Assembly: GCA_035288865.1 (NCBI GenBank)
Contig: DATDZA010000036.1
Coordinates: 1 to 23,147 of the forward strand
Length of the DNA stretch: 23,147 nt
DNA from: GCA-2688775 sp035288865
Lineage (GTDB): Archaea; Nanobdellota; Nanobdellia; Woesearchaeales; GW2011-AR4
Direction of reading: 5' to 3'
Both the position numbers and the translations under genes were made by a program. Positions 1 to 6,063 of the stretch are shown piece by piece. The notes below the pieces were generated by a model. It saw nothing but the letters and a program-made list of their open reading frames with translations. It made no database searches and had not been told where the DNA came from. Positions within the stretch are counted from its first letter, which is position 1. Each line of letters starts with the position of its first letter.

Positions 1-1935
1 AAAGAATTGGAGAAAAAAAGGATTGAGCAGGATCGATTAAGGAGAGAAGAAGAAGCAAAGAGGCTGAAAGAGGCTGAAGCAAAAAGAAAAACAGAAGAAG
101 AAAGAAGAAGAAAACTTGACCAGGAAAGAAAACTGCAGGAAGAGATCAAGCTGAGAGAGAAATTAAAGCAAGAAGAAAGAGAAGAAGCTGAAAGAAAGCA
201 AATAGAAGAAGAGCGCAAAAGGAAGGAAGAAAATGACAGGATAATGGAAGCCGAGCGCATAAAACAAGCGGAGGAAAAGAAAAGAGAAGAAATAACAAAA
301 CAAAAAGAACTGGAAAGAAAAAAACAAGAGGAAGAATACAAGAATAAGAAATTAATTTTACAAAAACAAAGAGAGCAAGAGGAAAACAGAAAGAAAATAG
401 AAAGGCTGAGGCTTGAGGAGGAAGAAAAAAAGAAAAAAGAGGATGAACTGAGGAGAAGAGAAGAAGAGAAAGCAAAACAGAATGAGCTAGAAGAGAAGAG
501 AAGAGAAATTGAGAGAAAAAATCGCGAAGAGGGGCAGCGCAAGTGGGAGCTTGAAGAAAGACAGAGGAAAGAAGAGGAAAGCAGGAGAAAAGAGGCGGAA
601 AAGGAAAAAGAAGAGCTGATAAAAAATCAGAAGCTGGAACTTATAAAAGACCTTCAGGAAAAACTTGCCAAAAATAAAGAAACGGACCAAAAACTCAATT
701 CTGAGCTTGGAAACCTTGAGGCCGGGAATAGAGTTATCCTAAACAAGTTTAAAGAGATTGATTCGCAGGTCATGGAAATAGAACAGGAGATTGAAGAAAA
801 ATCCTCCCAGCTTGACAAAATACAGCACCAGAAGAGTGCATTAATTCAAAATCACCAGTCAGAATTAGAGGAGCTTGACAAAAAGCAAAAAGATTTTGCC
901 AGAAAAAAATCCGAGAAGAAAAGAGAAATAAATGAAAAGCTCGCGCAGCACGAGGCAAAACTCCTTAAGGAAATGGAGCGTGACATGGCAAAATTAAGCT
1001 CAGCCAAGAGGGCAGGAACCGAAAAATGGAAAAAAATAGAGGTAAAGGCGAAATTAAAGCTTGAGGAGCAGGAATTGTACGGGCAGCTGGGACTTATTGA
1101 AGATATTTTTGAAAGTAGGGATGAAAAAGAAGTGATGTTCAAAAAAACTTTGGCCAATGCAAATGAAAACGAGCGCAACCTTAAGAAAGTCATTTCCGGC
1201 CTAAAAAAACAAACTGAAGAATTGAATGCAGAAAAGAAAAATTCACCCGACGATATAACAGAAAAAGAAAGCAAGACTGCAACAATTAGAAAAAAGATTG
1301 ATGTGCTTGATAAAGAAAGGGAGCAGATAACTAAAGAAATTGCAATTGCCCACTCAGGCATCTCAAAATTAAGATTTGGCTACCTTAAGCATATTGTTTC
1401 CGTATTTGTAGATAAAAGAGAAAAACTAAAAGCAGAAAAAGACCGACAGAAAGCTAAGCTGGAAGCTGAAAGAAAGAAAATTGATATTGAGGCCCAGAAA
1501 CAAAAGGAAAAAAATGAGGCTGCAAGAGCGCGTGAGGTTGAGAGGCAGAAAAAAGATGCAGAGAAAAAAGCTCAGGAAGAGCGGAAAAAATCCAAGCACG
1601 CGGAAAAATTAAGATTGATTGAGGAAAACAAGAGACAGGAGAATATTGAAATTCAGAAAACTGCCGAATTAAAATCACTGAGGGAACAAAGGAAGGAAGA
1701 AATATCTGAGGCTAAACCCGAAAAAACTATTATAAAAAATATTGCAGGCAGGAGCAGGGATTTTGAGAGGTGCTTTAATCTCCTGGAAAGCGCAAGAAAA
1801 GAGCTTAACACAAACAAAAACAGGGCGAAAGAGCTGTACGCCAAATCAAGGGAGATTTATGTCGGGCTGGACTATCATGAAAAAAAAGAGATATACAATG
1901 AATTAATGGACCTTTACAATAAATTATTAAAATAG
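1..1935 (+). CDS. Highly charged long helical (coiled-coil / single alpha-helix) protein, 5'-truncated
   Basis: The reading frame is open from the first base, so the true start lies outside the window; about 644 residues are visible. Roughly the first 210 residues are almost entirely E, K, R and Q in runs such as EEERRRK and EERKRKEE, with few hydrophobic heptad positions. This looks like a charged single alpha-helix (ER/K type). Residues about 210-580 have more regular hydrophobic spacing and look like true coiled coil. The last 60 or so residues change character (FERCFNLLESARKELNTNK, then AKELYAKSREIY) and form a compact helical tail. No signal peptide or membrane segment is visible in this part. 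The function is unknown; a structural or scaffolding role is only inferred from composition. It converges with the next gene, with 2 bases between the stop codons. Confidence 0.8.
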   Translation, partial: KELEKKRIEQDRLRREEEAKRLKEAEAKRKTEEERRRKLDQERKLQEEIKLREKLKQEEREEAERKQIEEERKRKEENDRIMEAERIKQAEEKKREEITKQKELERKKQEEEYKNKKLILQKQREQEENRKKIERLRLEEEEKKKKEDELRRREEEKAKQNELEEKRREIERKNREEGQRKWELEERQRKEEESRRKEAEKEKEELIKNQKLELIKDLQEKLAKNKETDQKLNSELGNLEAGNRVILNKFKEIDSQVMEIEQEIEEKSSQLDKIQHQKSALIQNHQSELEELDKKQKDFARKKSEKKREINEKLAQHEAKLLKEMERDMAKLSSAKRAGTEKWKKIEVKAKLKLEEQELYGQLGLIEDIFESRDEKEVMFKKTLANANENERNLKKVISGLKKQTEELNAEKKNSPDDITEKESKTATIRKKIDVLDKEREQITKEIAIAHSGISKLRFGYLKHIVSVFVDKREKLKAEKDRQKAKLEAERKKIDIEAQKQKEKNEAARAREVERQKKDAEKKAQEERKKSKHAEKLRLIEENKRQENIEIQKTAELKSLREQRKEEISEAKPEKTIIKNIAGRSRDFERCFNLLESARKELNTNKNRAKELYAKSREIYVGLDYHEKKEIYNELMDLYNKLLK

Positions 1936-1937
1936 GT

Positions 1938-2156
1938 TCATCTCAAAGAATCTTCAATTGGCTTCTTAGTTTTTGATTTCTGGGACTCCTTCTGCAAATC
2001 AACCCCCAATTCCTGCAGGTTTTTGATGTGCATCTGCATAAGCTGCTCAACAATGGAAAGTATTTTCAGCATTTCTTCCCTTTCCTTTGCAAGTGTCGTC
2101 AGCGCGCCTTTGTGAAATCCTACCTGCTCGTCCCTGCTTACTTCGCCCTTAGCCAT
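1938..2156 (-). CDS. Small helical hypothetical protein (72 aa)
   Basis: A short, mostly helical, soluble protein beginning MAKGEVSRDEQVGFHKGALT, with a central stretch (KEREEMLKILSIVEQLMQMH) that could form an amphipathic helix and a Lys/Ser-rich tail. I do not recognise the family. The ATG at 2156 is preferred over a GTG two codons upstream because a TATA-like AT stretch at about 2164-2178 sits the right distance away for a leaderless start. It converges with the long charged-helix gene. The real-gene call rests on sensible amino-acid composition, a promoter-like upstream and tight packing between neighbours. Confidence 0.6.
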   Translation of the reverse strand: MAKGEVSRDEQVGFHKGALTTLAKEREEMLKILSIVEQLMQMHIKNLQELGVDLQKESQKSKTKKPIEDSLR

Positions 2157-2242
2157 GGACACTAATAAAAATATTTAGTATTTAATTGTTTCTAAAAGCG
2201 ACAGTTAAATGATAGAATTATTAATAATAAAACAAAAAAAGT

Positions 2243-2536
2243 TTACTTTTTACTGATTTTTTCTCCCTTCATCACAATTTTAGCAATCATAAACACAACG
2301 AATGCTATCGCTATAAAATTTATGACAGCTCCCAGGAAATGCCCCCATGAAATAACTATTGGCCCAAGGGCAATTTTAGCTGTCTCCCATCCGCCGCCAG
2401 GAATAAAGGGAGTTATGAGCGGCATGAGGATATCATTTACCAATGCCTGTACGAGCACAGTTGCAGCAACGCCTATTATAAACGCAGCAGCCAATCCCAT
2501 TACTTTGTACTCATCTAAAAATTCCTTGAATTCCAT
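2243..2536 (-). CDS. mscL: Large-conductance mechanosensitive channel MscL
   Basis: MscL family protein of 97 residues. The channel is a homopentamer that opens under membrane tension to release solutes after osmotic downshock. The sequence shows the family layout: an N-terminal amphipathic helix (MEFKEFLDEYKVMGLAAAFI), a first membrane segment with the G/A-rich pore-lining stretch (IIGVAATVLVQALVNDILMP), a short external loop (PGGGWETAKIALGPIVISWG) and a second membrane segment (FLGAVINFIAIAFVVFMIAK). A short basic tail (KGEKISKK) follows; it is shorter than the cytoplasmic helix bundle of bacterial MscL. I chose the ATG at 2536 because it gives the canonical start; upstream GTG and ATG codons would add up to 7 residues. 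It is divergent from the asparagine-synthetase-like gene. Confidence 0.88.
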   Translation of the reverse strand: MEFKEFLDEYKVMGLAAAFIIGVAATVLVQALVNDILMPLITPFIPGGGWETAKIALGPIVISWGHFLGAVINFIAIAFVVFMIAKIVMKGEKISKK

Positions 2537-2603
2537 TATTATTCCCATAATCAACACTATAATAGGGATATTTCAAAATATTTAAGCTTGTCGGAATCTA
2601 AAC

Positions 2604-2613
2604 ATTTTTAAAA
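2604..2613 (+). promoter_or_regulatory. TATA-like promoter element before the AsnB-like gene
   Basis: The AT box ATTTTTAAAA is centred about 26 bases upstream of the ATG at 2634, the spacing expected for archaeal leaderless transcription. Confidence 0.4.
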
Positions 2614-2633
2614 AATGGAGCAATAATAAAAAT

Positions 2634-3575
2634 ATGACACAGATTTTGGGGATTGTTAAAGAAGGCAAGTTAATTCCGGAAGAACTCTGGATTAAATTCA
2701 TAAACGGAATGCAAAATGAGTTTGACAGCCTTGAAACTAACAATGAAAGAGCCAAGAGGGAGGTTGCAGAGGCAATTGTCAATTCTGTTAAGAAAAGAGT
2801 GACTTGCGAGAGTTCGCTCTCGCTCACTCAGGTCACGCCTAAATTTGGGATATTATTTTCCGGCGGAGTGGACAGCTCGTTGATATCCTTCATCTCCAAG
2901 CAGCTTAAATATAACTTTAGCTGCTACACTGTCGGACTTGAAGGCTCTGACGACATAATATGGGCACAGCAGGTTGCAAAAGAATATAATTTTAATTTCA
3001 AGTATAAAATTTTAACACTGGATGAATTTGAAATTATTCTAAAGGAAACAATAAAGATTCTGAATGATGCGGATATTGTGAAAGCAAGTGTAGGCTCTGT
3101 TTTGTATGCTGCAGGTAAAATTGCAGTTGCTGATGGCAACAATATTTTGTTTGGCGGGCTGGGAAGCGAGGAAATATTTGCAGGCTATAAGCGGCATGAA
3201 GATGCTTTTGGAAAAAATAATTTTGAAGCCCTGCATAATGAATGCTGGAACGGACTTAGGAATATGTGGAAACGGGACTTGGTGCGGGATTTCACGATAG
3301 CAAAAAAGCTTGGGATTGAACTACGAACTCCATTCTTGGATAAAGATCTGATTAAAGCTGCGATGAATGTCCACCCTATGCTTAAATTGGATAAAGACAA
3401 CAAAAAAATAATTTTGAGGGAAGCTGCTGAGTTTTTGGGATTAAAAAAAGAGTTCGCATGGCGCAAGAAGCAGGCTGCGCAGTACGGAAGCAATTTTGTC
3501 AACGGGATTGAGAAACTGGCAAAAAGAAAAGGGTTTAAGATGAAGAAAGAATACCTGCAGAGCTTGTTGAAATGA
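2634..3575 (+). CDS. Asparagine synthetase-like PP-loop ATP pyrophosphatase lacking the glutaminase domain
   Basis: A 313-residue protein corresponding to the C-terminal synthetase domain of AsnB. Visible motifs are the PP-loop SGGVDSS at residues 76-82, the GGLGSEEIFAGYKRHE block (equivalent of GEGSDE..GGY), ELRTPFLDKDLI and KIILREAAEFLGL. In AsnB this domain activates aspartate with ATP and uses ammonia from the N-terminal glutaminase. Here the glutaminase (an N-terminal catalytic Cys domain of about 200 residues) is missing and is replaced by about 70 residues starting MTQILGIVKEGKLIPEELW. It may use free ammonia or act on another acyl acceptor; the substrate cannot be read from the sequence. 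Residues 55-65 are encoded by a large palindrome just upstream of the PP-loop. There is no operon partner. Confidence 0.78.
   Translation: MTQILGIVKEGKLIPEELWIKFINGMQNEFDSLETNNERAKREVAEAIVNSVKKRVTCESSLSLTQVTPKFGILFSGGVDSSLISFISKQLKYNFSCYTVGLEGSDDIIWAQQVAKEYNFNFKYKILTLDEFEIILKETIKILNDADIVKASVGSVLYAAGKIAVADGNNILFGGLGSEEIFAGYKRHEDAFGKNNFEALHNECWNGLRNMWKRDLVRDFTIAKKLGIELRTPFLDKDLIKAAMNVHPMLKLDKDNKKIILREAAEFLGLKKEFAWRKKQAAQYGSNFVNGIEKLAKRKGFKMKKEYLQSLLK
2798..2828. repeat. Imperfect palindrome with UUCG loop inside the AsnB-like coding frame
   Basis: Seen directly: AGTGA (2798-2802), a 3-base bulge CTT, GCGAGAG (2806-2812), loop TTCG (2813-2816), then CTCTCGC (2817-2823) and TCACT (2824-2828). 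Twelve base pairs with a four-base loop are possible. It keeps the reading frame and encodes the Ser/Thr-rich linker around TCESSLSLTQ just before the PP-loop. Local GC is well above the surrounding AT-rich coding sequence. It could be an inserted mobile palindromic element or a structured mRNA segment. Confidence 0.7.
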
Positions 3576-3590
3576 CTTGATATTTATTAA

Positions 3591-3658
3591 CTAATTTTTA
3601 CTAAATTAGAAGGGAGGGATTTTAATTATTGCACTAAAGGTGTAACTTGTTGCCCTCC
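3591..3658 (+). other. Cluster of potential hairpins between the AsnB-like and DUF371 genes
   Basis: Three nested or adjacent inverted repeats can be read. CTAATTT (3591-3597) pairs with AAATTAG (3603-3609) over a 5-base loop. GGAGGG (3613-3618) can pair with CCCTCC (3653-3658). Inside this, TTGCAC (3629-3634) pairs with GTGTAA (3640-3645), including one G-U pair, around TAAAG. The first hairpin could end the upstream transcript. The second, two-stem structure could be a small RNA or a transcript tail. It lies upstream of the TATA box of the next gene, so it is probably not that gene's leader. Confidence 0.35.
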
Positions 3659-3697
3659 ACCCGCCCTATTATATTTAATTAAAAAGTGCAAAACAAA

Positions 3698-4105
3698 ATG
3701 CGATACAAATTCCATGCTTACGGGCATCCTAATATCCTTGCCACGCACAAAACTACTTTGGAATTTACGAAAGATTCTGAATTAAGCCTGAAAGGCGATT
3801 GTATAGTTGGGGTTAAAGCTGATTTTAAATTAAGTGAATTAAAAAAGTTTATTAAAAAATTAGGAAACAAGAAAATAGAAATAAGTATTGAAACTTTAGA
3901 CCATAAATTTAAAGAAATAATTGAAGCTGAATTGAATACTATTTTTAGTGATGAAAAGGAAATTGTCATAAGAAAAACAGAATTCGGCTCAGAAAGGACT
4001 TTAGCAATAAGGTCAAATAAGGCTGCTTTTGAGCTTAAAAGGGAATTAATTGATTATTTGAAAGAAACAAAACATAGAATAATAATTATCCTTAAAAACG
4101 ACTAG
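3698..4105 (+). CDS. DUF371 family conserved archaeal protein
   Basis: A 135-residue protein beginning MRYKFHAYGHPNILATHKTT and continuing with KGDCIVGVKADF, the conserved N-terminal pattern of the archaeal DUF371 family, which has no established function. The family pattern of GHPN, THKTT and DCI.GV is intact, and the length is normal for the family. I chose the ATG at 3698 over a GTG at 3686 because the family usually starts with a short segment before GHPN and because a TATA-like box at about 3669-3678 fits a leaderless start there. It stands alone. A cytoplasmic role close to nucleic acid or ligand binding is possible, but this is not shown by the sequence. Confidence 0.8.
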   Translation: MRYKFHAYGHPNILATHKTTLEFTKDSELSLKGDCIVGVKADFKLSELKKFIKKLGNKKIEISIETLDHKFKEIIEAELNTIFSDEKEIVIRKTEFGSERTLAIRSNKAAFELKRELIDYLKETKHRIIIILKND

Positions 4106-4168
4106 AAAATGACTCCAAATTTCTAGGAATAAGCCTTTGTTTGAAAAATATATAACTTATAAGGAATA

Positions 4169-4182
4169 ACTTTTTAAATCGA
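4169..4182 (+). promoter_or_regulatory. Likely BRE/TATA promoter of the HD-domain gene, between two near-identical direct repeats
   Basis: CTTTTTAAATCGA is nearly the same string found (on the minus strand) before the zinc-ribbon gene at 12485, so it is a plausible BRE plus TATA box. It implies a leader of about 80 bases before the ATG at 4280. Two similar 17-19 base stretches flank it: ACTTATAAGGAATAACTTT at 4155-4173 and CCTATAAGGATTACTTT at 4187-4203. They could be a paired operator or alternative promoters. Confidence 0.4.
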
Positions 4183-4243
4183 AGAGCCTATAAGGATTAC
4201 TTTGGGGTTGACATAGATTCTTGAGAAGGACAAGAGGAAGTAA

Positions 4244-4279
4244 ATGGACGACTGCATTTTAAGATATGAGGTAAAATAA
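4244..4279 (+). CDS. Possible upstream minicistron (11 codons) abutting the HD-domain gene
   Basis: ATG at 4244 is preceded by a Shine-Dalgarno-like GAGGAAG (4234-4240) and reads MDDCILRYEVK. It ends in TAA at 4277-4279, directly against the ATG of the next gene at 4280 and in the same frame. The main gene's own GAGGT (4268-4272) lies inside it. This arrangement suggests translational coupling or a leader peptide, but so short a frame could arise by chance. Confidence 0.3.
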   Translation: MDDCILRYEVK

Positions 4280-5950
4280 ATGTCATACAAAGATATTAAG
4301 GGGTTACTTGCATCCATAGTAGCCGGATCAGTATTATCAAGGGTTAGGGGAAGTGAAACCAAGGCATCAGAAGTCCCAAGAAAAGGCTATCCACCCGCCC
4401 TATCTCCAGTTGTCTCGGATGGAATTGTGGATACTGCAAATCAAGCCCCTGAAATCCATAAACCGGAAATTCCTTATTCTGCTACAACACAAGTCCAGAA
4501 AGAATATGAAGTTGCGAGATCTTCACGCGGCTTGGTAGTTAAATTAAGGGGCGTTGAGTTGTTAAGCAGCAGCACACAGGATCGTAGTTATTTTAGAAAA
4601 GATATTTTTACCCCACAGCAACTTGAGCTGGATGCAAGAATTGAGCAACACGTCCAGGAAGCTTCCAGGGGAAAGTATAGGGATTTCTCAGGATGGTATG
4701 CCCACAGACATTATGAAAATTGTGTCGAAGGCTTGTTTAGAATTCACGAGGCAGCAAAAGTTCCAATTAGCTTAAGAGAGCTGATTATGATGAGGGTACA
4801 TGATTTATTTGAAGATGACCCGAGTATAAACAGACAAATGATTGCATGGGAAGCTCTTGTGCAAAGAGGAGATGCAGGAGATTACCAGAAAATACAAGAA
4901 CTTGAAACTGAATTGACTAGGGAATTAAAAACTCTAAGGAATAGAACGCAAGAGGTTTTTGAAGGGTATATGCCCGCTGGAATGAAAAGGCGCGAGAAAA
5001 ATGAAGTAGAAACAGAGATTCGCGAAGGGCTTGAGCTTGCATGGGGATTAACACGAGCAAAATACGGTGCCCTATATGCTGAATCAATGCGCCAAATATT
5101 TAGCAGAGGGAGGGGTCATCACGGAAAACTTGAGCCAATGCGAAGAACTTTAGAAAGATCGATTGGCAAACTTGAGGACAGATCTGATAATGTAAACGAT
5201 TACACAGCCATACCTCAAGAAATTGCTGCACAAGCAATCTTAGTTTTTCAAGATCCAACTACTATCGATGGAATAGTAGTCAGGGAGGAATTTTTAAAGA
5301 GATTTGAGGGAATTAAATATGTAAAAGATATGCCTCCTGCCATTCAAGTCAGGACAGCTTTTAGCAGCTTATTTCCATTGGATTATACAAATATACTTCG
5401 AAATCAGTATGGCGCTGAAATTGCTAACGGAAGATATTCGCCGCGAGTTAGAAATTTATTCAGAGTTTTGGAAGTGGCTGAGAACCAGATGCTTGAAGCA
5501 ACATTAAATCAGCTAGATTCTGCGATTAGAGTATATGAAACTGACCCTGAAATCAAAGGTTTAAAAGAGGTAGTTGATAGAAAAATGACTAGGGCTCATG
5601 CTGATCCAGATTATCTATATAGAGTAACTGACCAGGGCCCTGTTCAATTGATGCTTCGACTTGATGCTCAAGGCCGCTCAGAAATTTTGAAACTTGACGA
5701 AGATAAGTATAGCCGGGCCATTGTTTATGAAGCAGCTAGAGGATTAAGAGAATTATTTCCTCGATTTGCAATGTACCATCAAATTGGCGATAAAAGAGAT
5801 CTCCAATCTAATCCCGAACTGTACGATCCAAAACGCCACTATTTGTTTGTATTAGAAAATTTGGATGCCGCGCTTAGTTTGCAGCCAACGCCAAGAACGG
5901 CGAAAAATCCAATAAAGTTAGGCATATCTGCTAAGACATTTATGCTATAA
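4280..5950 (+). CDS. HD-domain protein with RelA/SpoT-type hydrolase signature
   Basis: A 556-residue protein. Residues 1-110 are low-complexity and probably flexible, with a short hydrophobic patch at 9-20. Residues 140-310 carry the metal-binding pattern of HD phosphohydrolases of the Rel/Spo class: His142/His144 (AHRHYEN), VHDLFEDD at 173-180 with His174-Asp175 and the following Glu-Asp, and KLEDRSDNVND at 297-307, matching KLADRxxN of SpoT. A charged insertion of about 60 residues separates the last two motifs compared with SpoT. No synthetase or TGS/ACT domain is visible; the C-terminal 240 residues are helical and unrecognised. By family, the HD domain would hydrolyse a nucleotide such as (p)ppGpp, but the substrate is inferred only. 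The start has a good ribosome site (GAGGT, 4268-4272). The next gene, in the same direction 113 bases later, has its own promoter. Confidence 0.65.
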   Translation: MSYKDIKGLLASIVAGSVLSRVRGSETKASEVPRKGYPPALSPVVSDGIVDTANQAPEIHKPEIPYSATTQVQKEYEVARSSRGLVVKLRGVELLSSSTQDRSYFRKDIFTPQQLELDARIEQHVQEASRGKYRDFSGWYAHRHYENCVEGLFRIHEAAKVPISLRELIMMRVHDLFEDDPSINRQMIAWEALVQRGDAGDYQKIQELETELTRELKTLRNRTQEVFEGYMPAGMKRREKNEVETEIREGLELAWGLTRAKYGALYAESMRQIFSRGRGHHGKLEPMRRTLERSIGKLEDRSDNVNDYTAIPQEIAAQAILVFQDPTTIDGIVVREEFLKRFEGIKYVKDMPPAIQVRTAFSSLFPLDYTNILRNQYGAEIANGRYSPRVRNLFRVLEVAENQMLEATLNQLDSAIRVYETDPEIKGLKEVVDRKMTRAHADPDYLYRVTDQGPVQLMLRLDAQGRSEILKLDEDKYSRAIVYEAARGLRELFPRFAMYHQIGDKRDLQSNPELYDPKRHYLFVLENLDAALSLQPTPRTAKNPIKLGISAKTFML

Positions 5951-5990
5951 TACGATTACGATTTAAATCACAAAAACCAAGCGGTGTAAC

Positions 5991-6006
5991 ACTACTTTCT
6001 AGTAGT
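5991..6006. other. Perfect 6-bp inverted repeat between the two large unknown genes
   Basis: ACTACT (5991-5996), TTCT, AGTAGT (6001-6006). It lies 40 bases after the stop of the HD-domain gene and just before a TATA-like GTTTAAAAG at about 6020-6028. It could be a weak terminator hairpin or an operator for the gene at 6064. Confidence 0.3.
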
Positions 6007-6063
6007 ATACTATAGAAACGTTTAAAAGCCCAAAAAAATATCTATAGACCAAATATTTACACC

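Noticed and set aside
146..1361. Long minus-strand open frames rich in Phe, Leu and Ser opposite the charged-helix gene
   Set aside because: They are the antisense of E/K-rich codons (GAA/AAA read as TTC/TTT) and have no start signals; they follow the plus-strand composition.
5991..6006. Intrinsic bacterial-type terminator
   Set aside because: The 6-bp stem is AT-rich and lacks a U-run; kept only as an unassigned inverted repeat.
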